Program-made: the position numbers and the translations under genes
The notes under the pieces: generated by a model
What the model was told of the DNA's origin: nothing
Seen by the model: only the letters and a program-made list of their open reading frames with translations
The model's database searches: none
NCBI RefSeq assembly: GCF_018760735.1
Contig: NZ_JAHHZN010000019.1
Location: 20,610-84,609, forward strand
DNA from: Hymenobacter piscis
GTDB lineage: Bacteria > Bacteroidota > Bacteroidia > Cytophagales > Hymenobacteraceae
Length of the DNA: 64,000 bases
Direction: 5' to 3'
Shown: one piece after another, positions 25,699 to 34,820 of the stretch
How positions within the stretch are numbered: position 1 is the stretch's first letter
Layout of the letters: every line of letters begins with the position of its first letter

Positions 25699-26895
25699 CT
25701 ACCTGCGCACGCCAAAGCGGTAGGTCGTCGTGGAGTGCAGGGTCTGGCCGGGCCGGAGCACTGTGCTCGGGAAGTTGGCCTGGTTGGGTGAGTCGGGAAA
25801 GTGCTGGGTTTCGAGGCAGAAACCGGCGTGCTTACCGTAGCGGACGCCGCTTTTGCCCGTCAGGGTGCCGTCGAGGAAGTTGCCGGTGTAGAACTGCACG
25901 CCGGGCTCGGTGGTGGTTACTTCCAGGGTGCGGCCCGAGGTGGGCTCAAACACGGTGGCGGCCAGGTGGGAGCCGGTTTCGTTGTTGAGCACCCAGTTGT
26001 GGTCGTAGCCGCCGGGCACCTGGGCAATCCGCTCTCCGATGGCGTGGGGCCCGCGGAAATCGAAGGGCGTTCCCTGCACCGGGCGCAGCTCCCCGGTCGG
26101 AATCAGGCCGTCGTCCACCACGGTGTAGCGCTCGGCCGGAATGGTTACCACGTGGGCCAGCACGTCGGGCTGCTGCCCCAGGGCCAGATTAAAGTAGGCG
26201 TGGTTGGTGAGATTGACGGGCGTGGCCTGGTCGGTGGTAGCGGAGTAGTCGATTTTAAGGGCGTCATCGGCCGTGAGCGTGTACACCACCGTCACTTGCA
26301 GGTTGCCGGGGTAGCCTTCCTCCCCGTCTTTGCTCAGGTAGGTCATCGTGAGGGTCTGGCCTTCGGCCGAAGTGCCGGGCACGGCCTCCCACAGCACTTT
26401 ATCAAAGCCCATTTTACCGCCGTGCAGGGAGTTGGGCCCGTTGTTCTGGGCCAGCTTGTACTCCTGCCCCTCGAGGCTGAACCGACCCTTGGCAATGCGG
26501 TTGCCGTAGCGCCCAATCAAAGCTCCGAAGTAGGGATTGGCCTTCCGGAACTCCGGGCTCTGGTAGCCGCTCACGTTATCGAAGCCCAGTACTACGTCGC
26601 CGAGCTGGCCGGTTTTATCGGGCACGAGCAGGCTGGTGAGCGTGCCGCCGTAGGTGCTGATGGTGGCCTTCAGGCCGTGGGCATTGGCGAGGGTATGGAG
26701 CTGAACGGCGGCGCCGTCAGAAGTCTGGCCGAATGAAGCGGCGGGCATGGTTTGGGTGGAGTCAGTCATGGAGGCGACAGCGCCGGGCGTCTGGTCAGCG
26801 GAGGAAGATGGGGAGTTGCAGCCTACCAGCAGCAGCCAGCCGGCCAGGCCGGCCGCATTCCGGAACCAGAATCGGGGGCGGGAGAAATCTGTCAT
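25699..26895 (-). CDS. galM: Aldose 1-epimerase (mutarotase), lipoprotein
   Basis: 398 residues. The lipobox LLLVGC (Cys at about 26) makes it a membrane-anchored periplasmic enzyme, unlike cytosolic GalM. The beta-sandwich mutarotase is clear: ATISTYGGTLTSLLVPDKTG, the substrate loop GRYGNRIAKGRFSLEGQEY, NNGPNSLHGG, TNHAYFNLA (catalytic His) and the Glu motif YGKHAGFCLETQHFPDSPNQ. It interconverts alpha and beta anomers of arabinose before uptake or isomerisation, in the manner of araM in Bacteroides arabinose loci. It is the first gene behind operator 4 and heads the galM-araB-araD-araA group. Confidence 0.92.
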   Translation of the reverse strand: MTDFSRPRFWFRNAAGLAGWLLLVGCNSPSSSADQTPGAVASMTDSTQTMPAASFGQTSDGAAVQLHTLANAHGLKATISTYGGTLTSLLVPDKTGQLGDVVLGFDNVSGYQSPEFRKANPYFGALIGRYGNRIAKGRFSLEGQEYKLAQNNGPNSLHGGKMGFDKVLWEAVPGTSAEGQTLTMTYLSKDGEEGYPGNLQVTVVYTLTADDALKIDYSATTDQATPVNLTNHAYFNLALGQQPDVLAHVVTIPAERYTVVDDGLIPTGELRPVQGTPFDFRGPHAIGERIAQVPGGYDHNWVLNNETGSHLAATVFEPTSGRTLEVTTTEPGVQFYTGNFLDGTLTGKSGVRYGKHAGFCLETQHFPDSPNQANFPSTVLRPGQTLHSTTTYRFGVRR

Positions 26896-27059
26896 GAACC
26901 GGGATTGGGGGAATTGGGCGGAAGAAGCTGGAGGGCGCAGCCCCGTTTGCGGGCGTAAGTACGCACTTCAGCGTTGGGTTTGCAGGCGCGGCGGAGGGCG
27001 GGGCGGGGCCCTGCGCAAAGACGACTACGCGGTGTCGAAAGTAAAAAAAGCTTTTCAAT

Positions 27060-27079
27060 TTACACAATCGTTTGTGTTT
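27060..27079. promoter_or_regulatory. Operator 4, before galM-araB-araD
   Basis: TTACACAATCGTTTGTGTTT, left arm perfect and right arm with two terminal changes. It is 165 bp upstream of the galM start and 63 bp past the stop of the neighbouring GH43 gene. The remaining bases of 26896-27141 show no gene. Confidence 0.78.
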
Positions 27080-27141
27080 CATGCGCGCAAAAAAGCGTCG
27101 GAGAAGGACCAGAAAACCTCTCTCCTACGGCTCCTGACCCT

Positions 27142-28839
27142 TTAGATCACACTGATTTTTTGTGTAAATACTCCCTCCGGCCGCTGCACCCGCACCAGAT
27201 ATACCCCCGGCAGCAGGGCGACTTCTACCGTGAGCACCGGCCGCGCCGGAAATTGGCCCTGGTACACGCGCCGGCCCCGCAAATCATACACCTCCACCCG
27301 GGTGGCCCCGGCCGTTGGCAATGCCCCGAGCTCCACCGTGAATCCGCTGCGGCTGGCCGGCACCGGGTACACCCGCACGCCGGCCAGCGGCCGGGCGGCC
27401 GAGGCGGCCAGCACCGCGTTGCCGCCCAGCACCCACCGCTGACAGGGGCAGCCGTTGTAATCGAACAGGCCAAGCTGCCGGCCCGGCGCGGTGGAGGCGA
27501 CGGGCACATCCACCACCCGGTTGCCAAACGACGATGCCAGCACCAAAGTGCCATCGTTGGCCCGGTCGACGACGAAGCGCTGGCAGTTCAGCCGCACGTA
27601 GGGGTCGAGCTGGAGCAGGGCGCCGTTGTCGGGGGAGCAGCCGGCCACCGAGGCGGTGAGGCCGCCCACGGCGCTGGTTAGGCGGTATTCGCCGTCGCCG
27701 AGGGCGGCAAAGTCCCAGCGCTGGCAGTCGAGGCCGGTGGGCGTGGCCTGGGCAATGGCCTGGCCCGCCGCGCCAGTGCAGCCCCGGGCTTCCCACACCA
27801 GCTTGCTGTTCTGATTCCGGATTTCATAGCGCCCGGACGTCACCCAGTCGCGGCTGACCACGGGCCAGGCGGCGGCATCCCAGGTGAGGCGGGTCAGGCC
27901 CAGCTTCGGCGCGCCGTTGTCGTCGCCGTCGTAGTAGTGGTGCGAGAAGTAAGTGGTGCCGTTTTCCTCGTAAGTGCCCGCGTGGCCGGGCCCCACGTAG
28001 CGGCCCGACACGTTGAGTACCAGTGTACCGCCCCCGTTGTTGAGGCTCACGCCGTTCTGATCCAGGTACGGACCGGTGGGCGAAGTAGAGCGGCCCACCA
28101 TGATGTAGTAGGTGCTGTTGACGCCGCGGCAGCAGGACCCGCGGTTGAAAAACATATAGTAATATCCCCCATGCTTGGTCAGGTAGGCGGCCTCGGGGTC
28201 GTTGCTGACGACGGCCGCCTGGTTACCGGCGTTGAGCACCTTACCGGTGGTGGCGCTCAACTGGGTGATGCGGATGCCGCCGAAAAACGACCCGTAACTA
28301 AGCCACACTTCATCATTGGTATCCCGGAAAATGGCCGGGTCGATGGCGTTCACGTTGCTGCCGCTGTTGGTCGAAATAACCTCACCCTCATCCACCCAGT
28401 TGTAGTTGGGGCTGCTCGGGTCGAGGGTGACGTTGGTGGCCAGCCCAATGGCCGATACGTTGGAGCCGAACGTGGAGCAGGAGTAGTACAGGTAGTACTT
28501 GCCGTTCATAAATACACACTCCGGAGCCCAGAAATTCCCCTGGAACCCGGGCACTTTGGGGTTAATCCAGGCGGGGTAGCCGTTGTTGACGAACACTGGC
28601 CGCGGCCCCGGCTGCCAGTTGATCAAATCAGTGGAATACAGGCTGCCGACGCCCTGGCCGGTGGTAAATACCCAGTACTTGTTACCATCCTTCACGATAG
28701 TAGACGGGTCGTGGGCGCCCAGCACGCCCTGGAGAGCGTGGGCCCGGGGCGTCAGGCCGCCCAGCAGCACCAACACCAGCAGCAACCGGCCGATAACCCG
28801 GCCGGGGCGACGAATAAGCTCGGGGAAATACGTCATCAT
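27142..28839 (-). CDS. Secreted GH43 endo-arabinanase with RICIN domain and T9SS tail (paralogue)
   Basis: 565 residues with the same modular plan as the gene at 17872. A signal peptide (1-36, ending RAHA) precedes a GH43 propeller with AHDPSTIVKDGNKYWVFTTG, FWAPECVFMNGKYYLYYSCS and NAIDPAIFRDTNDEVWLSYG; the Glu region reads NDPEAAYLTKHGGYYYMF instead of EAPY. A ricin-type trefoil follows (NQNSKLVWEARGCTGAAGQA, CQRWDFAALGDG), then a T9SS domain starting VRVYPVPASRSGFTVEL and ending FTQKISVI. It is close to its paralogue throughout, so a local duplication is likely. It follows the GH43 lipoprotein gene by 44 bp and would be secreted through T9SS. Confidence 0.9.
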   Translation of the reverse strand: MMTYFPELIRRPGRVIGRLLLVLVLLGGLTPRAHALQGVLGAHDPSTIVKDGNKYWVFTTGQGVGSLYSTDLINWQPGPRPVFVNNGYPAWINPKVPGFQGNFWAPECVFMNGKYYLYYSCSTFGSNVSAIGLATNVTLDPSSPNYNWVDEGEVISTNSGSNVNAIDPAIFRDTNDEVWLSYGSFFGGIRITQLSATTGKVLNAGNQAAVVSNDPEAAYLTKHGGYYYMFFNRGSCCRGVNSTYYIMVGRSTSPTGPYLDQNGVSLNNGGGTLVLNVSGRYVGPGHAGTYEENGTTYFSHHYYDGDDNGAPKLGLTRLTWDAAAWPVVSRDWVTSGRYEIRNQNSKLVWEARGCTGAAGQAIAQATPTGLDCQRWDFAALGDGEYRLTSAVGGLTASVAGCSPDNGALLQLDPYVRLNCQRFVVDRANDGTLVLASSFGNRVVDVPVASTAPGRQLGLFDYNGCPCQRWVLGGNAVLAASAARPLAGVRVYPVPASRSGFTVELGALPTAGATRVEVYDLRGRRVYQGQFPARPVLTVEVALLPGVYLVRVQRPEGVFTQKISVI

Positions 28840-28883
28840 CAGAGTAGAAATTCGGGTGGACCCTCCCGGAGGGGCAGTAGGGT

Positions 28884-29960
28884 TTATTCCCCGCCGGGTT
28901 TGGCGAGAGGCGTGTTAATGGCCACCGGCACCCCAAAGTTGGGAGTTCCATCGGTGTTCCAGCTGAATTGCTGCATGCGCGGGTTGCGCCGCTCTACGCA
29001 GCCTTCGTTGGGGTTGGAGTTGGCGTGGTACAGCAGCCAGTTTTCCTGCCCATCGCGGGAGGTGAAAAAGGAGTTGTGGCCGGTGGCGTAGGCCCGGTTG
29101 GCCGGGCTGGGCGAGAATACCGGCTGGGTCGATTTCGTCCAGGACGCGGGCAGCATGGGGTCGGCGGTGCTGCCGGCCGTGAGCATGCCCAGCGAGTACT
29201 GGTCGGTGCCGCAGAAGCTGGCCGAGTACACCAGGAAGGTTTTGTTGCCGTGCTTCAGAATTTCCGGGCCCTCGTTTACGTAGGGCGGGCCCACCAGCTC
29301 CCAGCTGAACTCGGGGTGCGAGAGCTCCACCCGCGGCCCGGCCAGGGTCCAGGGGTTGCTCATCTCGGAGATGTAGAGCCTCTGAATGGCATCCTGCCCG
29401 TTGTGGCCCGACCAGATGAAGTAGCGCCGGTTGTTCTGCTCCAGGACCGTCCCGTCGATGGCCCAGAAATCGGCCGTGGGGCTGAAGATGCGGCCTTTAT
29501 CCACCCAGGTGCCGGTGGTGGGGTCGGCGCTGGCGTTTTCCAGCACCCAGGTCCGCTGCAGGCCCAGGTTGGGGCCCGCCGGCCCGGCCGAGTAGTAGAT
29601 ATACCATTTGCCATCCAGAAAGTACAGCTCCGGGGCCCAGAGGTTGCCCGCGGCGTTGCCGCTGGCCGGCGCCTTCCAGACAACCTGACTGGCGGCCACG
29701 TTCAGCTCCGACATTTTCGCCGTTTTCCAGATGCTCAGCCGGTCGTTGAGCGTGTGCATGTAGTAGTAAAACCCGTCCTTCTGGTACACCCACGGGTCGG
29801 GCCCGGAGCTGAGCAGCGGGTTCTGGAAGGTGGGGGCCGTGGGGGTGGGCGTCAGCACCGGCGGAATGAAGGGCGCGGGCCGGGTTTTCTGGCAGGCCGC
29901 GCCGCCCAGCGTCAGCACCCCGATTAGGATCGGGTAGAGCAAACGGGAAACGAGGTTCAT
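28884..29960 (-). CDS. GH43 arabinosidase, lipoprotein
   Basis: 358 residues. A lipobox GGAAC anchors it (Cys about 23). After a Pro-rich linker the GH43 propeller shows SSGPDPWVYQKDGFYYYMHT, NLWAPELYFLDGKWYIYYSA, the Asp motif DFWAIDGTVLEQ and the Glu motif PPYVNEGPEILKHGN, then ATGHNSFFTSRDGQENWL. This pattern resembles exo-acting arabinofuranosidases of GH43 (subfamily 26-like) rather than endo-arabinanases. A surface or periplasmic lipoprotein near SusCD would trim arabino-oligomers at the import step. It is separated from susD by a strong terminator but probably receives read-through from the susC promoter. Confidence 0.87.
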   Translation of the reverse strand: MNLVSRLLYPILIGVLTLGGAACQKTRPAPFIPPVLTPTPTAPTFQNPLLSSGPDPWVYQKDGFYYYMHTLNDRLSIWKTAKMSELNVAASQVVWKAPASGNAAGNLWAPELYFLDGKWYIYYSAGPAGPNLGLQRTWVLENASADPTTGTWVDKGRIFSPTADFWAIDGTVLEQNNRRYFIWSGHNGQDAIQRLYISEMSNPWTLAGPRVELSHPEFSWELVGPPYVNEGPEILKHGNKTFLVYSASFCGTDQYSLGMLTAGSTADPMLPASWTKSTQPVFSPSPANRAYATGHNSFFTSRDGQENWLLYHANSNPNEGCVERRNPRMQQFSWNTDGTPNFGVPVAINTPLAKPGGE

Positions 29961-29990
29961 CAGCAGGGAAATTTTCGCGGGAGAAGCACT

Positions 29991-30030
29991 AAAGCCCGAA
30001 AATCAGGCGACCTGACTTCCGGGCTTTTCG
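29991..30030 (-). terminator. Hairpin after susD
   Basis: AAAGCCCGAAAATCAGG (29991-30007) pairs with CCTGACTTCCGGGCTTT (30011-30027) at 15 of 17 positions, loop of 3. It sits between susD and the GH43 lipoprotein gene and may lower expression of the enzymes relative to the transporter. The symmetrical A/T ends would let it act in both directions. Confidence 0.75.
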
Positions 30031-30039
30031 GCGGGCGGC

Positions 30040-31554
30040 TTAGTAGCCGGGATTCTGCACCAGGCGCCGGTCAATGTCGATGTCGGTCTGCGGAATGGGC
30101 AGCAGCTTGTTGCGGGGCGCTACAAAGTTGTTGAAGTCCGCGTCGCGGGCTTTGAGCTCGTTCAGACCGGCGGGCGAGTCGAAGAGGCCGTAGCGGACCA
30201 GGTCGCCCCAGCGGCTGCCTTCCCCGGCCAGCTCCGTAATCCGCTCGTGGCGCAGCTGGGCGCGCAGGGCATCCTGACTCAGGCCGGTGGCCAGGGGCGT
30301 GAGCTGCACGCGGGCCCGCACCTGGTTGATGAGGGGCACGGCGGCGGCCGTCTGGCCCTGCTCGTTGAGGGCCTCGGCCTGCATCAGCAGCACATCGGCG
30401 TAGCGAATCAGGCGAATATTGATGCCGGAGAAAAAGTCCTCGAAGTTGCGCGTCCGGTCGTTCTGGTACTTGCGCCACAGCAGGCGGCTGGGGTTGATGT
30501 TGAGGCTGTTGGGCCCTACGCCCACGAAGTTTTTGCCGTAGAGCACCGGCGTGCCCACGGCGCTGAACAAGGTGGCGTCGCGGCGCGGGTCCACGTCGCC
30601 GGCCAGGGTTTTGTCATCGAACTCCTCGAACAGCCAGCGGCGAACTTCCACGTCGGTAAAGCCCACGCCGGGAGGGCCGAAAAACTGCGCCCGCTCGTTA
30701 CCCTCGGCGGCGCCCACGAAGTCCTGCCCGAAGGTTTTGTTTACGCCCGAAAACTGGATTTCGTAAATGGATTCGCTGTTGTTCTCATTAGACTCGGTGA
30801 AGTTATCGGCGTAGTTGGCCACCAAGGAATACTGGCCCGAGCTGATGACTTCGGCAAACTGAGCCGAGGCGTCGGACCACTTACGCAGCTGCATGTACGC
30901 CTTGCCCATGAGAGCCGTGGCGGCCCCACGGGTGGCGCGGCCCTTGTTGGCGGCATCGTAGGAAAGCGGCAGGTCGACCTTGGCCTTTTCCAGGTCGCTG
31001 ATAATCTGGGCGTATACCTGCTCCTGGGTCGCCTGCGGGGCGCGGGTATTGGCATCGGCCTGCTCCAGCACCAGCGGAATGTTGCCGAATAGCAGGCCCA
31101 GGTCGTAGTAGCATGAGGAGCGCAGGAACAGGGCCTCGGCCAGAATCTGCTTTTTCAGTGTTTCGTCCATGCTGATGCCCGGCACGTTGGCCAGCACCTG
31201 GTTGGCCCGGTACACCATGCGGTACAGGTCGTTCCACATAAAGGCCGAGCGCCCATCGGTAGTGCTCACCTGCCGGAACACCAGGTACTGGTTCAGGCCC
31301 GGGTCGGGCGTACTGGTGAACGATTCGTCGGTGCGGCCGGTGGTGGCAAAGTGCCAGTAGAGGCTGTAGGTCGAGAAAATCTGCTGGCTCGAGTACACAG
31401 CCAGCACGCCGCGGTTGGCGTCATCCTGGGTTTTCCAGAACTGGTTGCTGCTCGGCACGTTGGGGTTCACCTGGTCCAGCAGGTCCTTATCGCAGCCGGT
31501 GCTCAGTAGCAGCAGGGAGGCCAGGGCGGCGCGGGAAAATCGGGAAATAGTCAT
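30040..31554 (-). CDS. SusD/RagB-like glycan-binding lipoprotein
   Basis: 504 residues, lipobox LLLSTGC (Cys about 21). SusD-like start DKDLLDQVNPNVPSSNQFWK, TPR-like helical core (EALFLRSSCYYDLGLLFGNI, RATRGAATALMGKAYMQLRK), and the conserved C-terminal RagB region IRLIRYADVLLMQAEALNEQ, RHERITELAGEGSRWGDLVR, ending DIDIDRRLVQNPGY. It sits on the outer membrane as a lid on the SusC channel and binds oligosaccharides. It starts 45 bp after the susC stop, forming the standard pair. Arabinan-oligomer specificity is inferred from the neighbours and the operators. Confidence 0.93.
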   Translation of the reverse strand: MTISRFSRAALASLLLLSTGCDKDLLDQVNPNVPSSNQFWKTQDDANRGVLAVYSSQQIFSTYSLYWHFATTGRTDESFTSTPDPGLNQYLVFRQVSTTDGRSAFMWNDLYRMVYRANQVLANVPGISMDETLKKQILAEALFLRSSCYYDLGLLFGNIPLVLEQADANTRAPQATQEQVYAQIISDLEKAKVDLPLSYDAANKGRATRGAATALMGKAYMQLRKWSDASAQFAEVISSGQYSLVANYADNFTESNENNSESIYEIQFSGVNKTFGQDFVGAAEGNERAQFFGPPGVGFTDVEVRRWLFEEFDDKTLAGDVDPRRDATLFSAVGTPVLYGKNFVGVGPNSLNINPSRLLWRKYQNDRTRNFEDFFSGINIRLIRYADVLLMQAEALNEQGQTAAAVPLINQVRARVQLTPLATGLSQDALRAQLRHERITELAGEGSRWGDLVRYGLFDSPAGLNELKARDADFNNFVAPRNKLLPIPQTDIDIDRRLVQNPGY

Positions 31555-31599
31555 GGGAATTGCGTCGAAAGAGGAGGAGGTACGGCGGCGGTGAAAGCG

Positions 31600-34500
31600 C
31601 TAGAAATTCACTTGCAGCCCGCCCGTGATGGTGCGCACGTTGGGGTAGGTGCCGTTATCAATGCCCCGGCCGAACACGCCCACGCCGGGCGTTTCCGGAT
31701 CGAAGCCGGTGTATTTGGTGAACGTGACCAGGTTGCGGCCAGTCACGTACACACGCACCGTGCCCAGGCCCTGCACTTTGCTGAGCAGGCCGGCCGGCAG
31801 GGTGTAGCCCAGCTGCACATTTTTCAGGCGCAGGTAGCTGCCGTCTTCCACCCAGCGGGTGCTGGCGACTTCGAAGTTTTTCACGGCCTCGGCACCCCCG
31901 CCGTACACCAGCCGCGGCGTGGTCGTCGAAGGGTTATCGGGCGTCCAGGGTTGCAGGTCGCGGCGGAAGTTGGTGTCGCCGTTCAGGCCATCCACGGCCG
32001 TGCGGGTCACGTTCAGCACGTCGTTGCCCGTAACGCCCTGCCAGAATACGCTCAGGTCGAATCCTTTGTAGGTGGCCGTCAGGTTCAGGCCGCCCTGCAG
32101 CGTGGGGAAGGGGCTGCCCACGTACTTCCGGTCGCCGGAGTAGGTAATGGCGCCGTCCCCGTTTACGTCCTCGAACTTCACGTCGCCGGGCTTGGCCAGG
32201 GGCTGAATCACCTTGCCATCGGCACTTCTGTAGTTCTGAATTTCAGCATCGCTCTGGAAAATGCCGATCATGTTCAGCACGTAGAGCCGGCTGATGGGCT
32301 GGCCCACCTCGGTGCGGGTGGCCCCGAAGTCGCCCGGAATGACGGGCTGGATGTCGGAGAGCTTGCGCACCTCATTGCGCGTGGTGGTCAGCGTCAGGTC
32401 GGCCCCGAAGGTGAAGGCCGATTTGCCGGTGTGATAGCCCAGGGCCAGTTCCAGCCCCTTGTTCTGAATCTCGCCCAGGTTGGTGAAGGGCTGCGCGAAG
32501 CCGGCCGTGCCCAGGTAGCCCGGCAGCGGCGGACTCACCAGCGCATCCTTGGTGGTCGAAATGTAGTAGTCGGCCGACAGGGTCACGCGGCTGTCGAGCA
32601 CGGCCAGGTCGAGGCCAAAGTTGGTGGTATAACGCGACTCCCAGCGGATATCCCTGCTTTCCAGGCCCGTCTGGATAGCGCCCGGCTGCAACACCTGGCC
32701 GCCACCCAGGGGGTAGAAAATGGTGGGATTGATGACGGGCTGGTACAGGTAGGAGCCCGGCAGCAGGTCGTTGCCGTTTACGCCGTAGCTGGCCCGCAGC
32801 TTGAGGCTGTTCACCATCGGCAGCGCATTCTTGAAGAAATCTTCCTCGCTGATGCGCCAGCCCACCGAGCCGGCCCCGAAGTTGGCGTAGCGCCGCGAGG
32901 CATCGAAGCGCGAGGAACCGTCGCGCCGGAAACTTCCGGTAATCAGGTAGCGGTTGCGGAAGTCGTAGTTAACCTGGCTGAAATAGGAACGCTTGGTGTA
33001 GTTATCGAGGCCCCCGCCCACGGTGGGTGGCGTGGCCGTGTTCGTTCCCTGACTCAGCACAAAAAAGTACCGCGGCACCGACGAGTAACCCGTGGCGTTG
33101 GCCGTAGCGTTACTCACGTGGGTTTGCTGCTCGGAGTAGCCCAGCACCGCAGTGATGTTGTGGTCGCCGAGCTGCTTGGTCAGGTTGAGCGTGTTTTCCA
33201 CCAGCGTAAACACCGAATTGCCCCGGTTCTCAAACAGGTAGGTGGTGTTAGGGCTCGATTCGCCTAGGCGGATATAGCCTTCCCGCCGCGCGTTCTTGTC
33301 GTTATAGTCCTGCGCCTCAATGCCCAGGTTGAGGCGGTAGGACAGGAAATCGAACAGGCGAAACTCCCCCGTGACATTGCCCTGCAAGAGGTTGTTTTTC
33401 TGGGTGCGGTTCAGAATCTGCTGGGCCCCGATGGGGTTCACCGAGTAGTTGAACAGGTTGGCGCTGCCGTAGCCGTAGCCCCCGAAGTTGTTAGGGTCGT
33501 ACACCGGAATACCCGGCAGCTCCGCCAGCACATCCACAAACGGCACCTCATTAAGGAGTGTGGTATTGATATGGGTCAGCAGAGCACTCTGCCCGATTTT
33601 GAGACGCCCCCGGGTCATGCCCGAGTTCAGGCGCACGTTGTAGCGCTCAAACGAAGGGCCCTTCACGATACCGTCCTGGCGGAAGTACCCCCCCGAAATC
33701 AGGAAGTTGGTGGCGCTTTTGCCGCTGTTGCTGCCCCCCGAGAAGGTCAGGTTGTAGTCTTCAATTTTGCCGGTCTGAAAAAACTCCTTCTGCCAGTCGG
33801 TATCGATGGCGTCGGAGTAGGCGGCCGTGCCCTTCACCGCGCCCGGCATGCGCACGGTCGGGTCGAGGTCGGCGTTGCGGTAGGCCACCGCGGCCCGGTC
33901 GGCCCATTCGCTGTGGTTGGTCAGATCGAAGGTGCGGTATACGCTTTCCACGCCCTTGTAGCCGTTGAAGCTGATTTTCGGCTCGCCCGCCTGCCCGCGC
34001 TTGGTAGTAATCAGAATTACGCCGTTGGCCCCGCGGGAACCGTATACGGCCGTCGAGGAAGCATCCTTAAGCACCGTGGCCGACTCAATATCGGTGGGAC
34101 TCAGGTTACGGATGTTGTCCGACCAGAGCCCGTCAATCACATACAGCGGATTGCTTCCCGATCCGGTCGTCCCGACGCCTCGAATGACGATATTCGGCAC
34201 GGCCCCGGGGTTACCCGCGCCTTCGATCTGCACGCCCGCCACCCGGCCCTGAATGGCCTGTACCACCGTGGGCACCGGCACTTTGGTGGCCTCCTGGGTA
34301 TCTATACTGCTCACGGCGCTGGTCAGGTTCTGACGATCCTGTTGCAGGTAGCCCACCACCATTACCTCACTCAGTGCGTTGGTATCTTCAAGCAGCGTAA
34401 TGCGCAACGCCGTTGTGGCCGCCAGCACCACGGCCTCCTGGCGCACGTAGCCCACGTAGCTGAAAACCAACGTACTGCCCTCCGGCACGTTCAGCAGAAA

Positions 34501-34743
34501 AGTGCCATCGGAAGTAGTGGAAGTTCCGATTGAGGTGCCTTTGGCTACCACCGTTACGCCGGGCAGGGCTTCCCCTTTGGCATCCAGCACCCGACCGGAA
34601 ATGGTAATGTCGGCCAGTCGTTCGAAACTGGGGCGGGTGGTGGTGGACACCGCCGAGGAGTGAGCCAGGGCCGCCTGCAGGGGCAGGCAACAAAACAGCG
34701 CCGGCAGGGTCAGCCGGGGCATTTTGGGTACAGACTTTTTCAT
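31600..34743 (-). CDS. SusC/RagA TonB-dependent outer-membrane transporter
   Basis: 1047 residues with a signal peptide (1-27). A carboxypeptidase-regulatory-like domain (~45-130, ISGRVLDAKGEALPGVTVVA) is followed by the plug with the SusC signature (TGSGSNPLYVIDGLWSDNI, YGSRGANGVILITTKRGQAG) and a 22-strand barrel ending in a Phe (LQVNF). It imports arabino-oligosaccharides with energy from TonB. There is no STN domain, in contrast to the second SusC in this window, so control is by the operators rather than by a sigma/anti-sigma relay. Two head-to-head operators lie 30 and 58 bp upstream of the ATG. Confidence 0.94.
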   Translation of the reverse strand: MKKSVPKMPRLTLPALFCCLPLQAALAHSSAVSTTTRPSFERLADITISGRVLDAKGEALPGVTVVAKGTSIGTSTTSDGTFLLNVPEGSTLVFSYVGYVRQEAVVLAATTALRITLLEDTNALSEVMVVGYLQQDRQNLTSAVSSIDTQEATKVPVPTVVQAIQGRVAGVQIEGAGNPGAVPNIVIRGVGTTGSGSNPLYVIDGLWSDNIRNLSPTDIESATVLKDASSTAVYGSRGANGVILITTKRGQAGEPKISFNGYKGVESVYRTFDLTNHSEWADRAAVAYRNADLDPTVRMPGAVKGTAAYSDAIDTDWQKEFFQTGKIEDYNLTFSGGSNSGKSATNFLISGGYFRQDGIVKGPSFERYNVRLNSGMTRGRLKIGQSALLTHINTTLLNEVPFVDVLAELPGIPVYDPNNFGGYGYGSANLFNYSVNPIGAQQILNRTQKNNLLQGNVTGEFRLFDFLSYRLNLGIEAQDYNDKNARREGYIRLGESSPNTTYLFENRGNSVFTLVENTLNLTKQLGDHNITAVLGYSEQQTHVSNATANATGYSSVPRYFFVLSQGTNTATPPTVGGGLDNYTKRSYFSQVNYDFRNRYLITGSFRRDGSSRFDASRRYANFGAGSVGWRISEEDFFKNALPMVNSLKLRASYGVNGNDLLPGSYLYQPVINPTIFYPLGGGQVLQPGAIQTGLESRDIRWESRYTTNFGLDLAVLDSRVTLSADYYISTTKDALVSPPLPGYLGTAGFAQPFTNLGEIQNKGLELALGYHTGKSAFTFGADLTLTTTRNEVRKLSDIQPVIPGDFGATRTEVGQPISRLYVLNMIGIFQSDAEIQNYRSADGKVIQPLAKPGDVKFEDVNGDGAITYSGDRKYVGSPFPTLQGGLNLTATYKGFDLSVFWQGVTGNDVLNVTRTAVDGLNGDTNFRRDLQPWTPDNPSTTTPRLVYGGGAEAVKNFEVASTRWVEDGSYLRLKNVQLGYTLPAGLLSKVQGLGTVRVYVTGRNLVTFTKYTGFDPETPGVGVFGRGIDNGTYPNVRTITGGLQVNF

Positions 34744-34772
34744 AAGTCAGGATGTGTGGGAATTAGTGGGGT

Positions 34773-34820
34773 TTACACAATCGTTTGTGTGTTAATTTAA
34801 ACACACAAACGATTGTGTAA
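34773..34820. promoter_or_regulatory. Operators 5 and 6, inverted pair before susC
   Basis: TTACACAATCGTTTGTGTGT (34773-34792) and its exact reverse complement (34801-34820) are separated by TAATTTAA, making a near-perfect 48-bp palindrome. Centres are 28 bp apart. The first ends 30 bp upstream of the susC start codon, so bound repressor would cover the promoter. Confidence 0.85.

Noticed and set aside
31591..33267. A 558-codon plus-strand open frame over susC
   Set aside because: Complement of a well-supported SusC; no domain or signal peptide.
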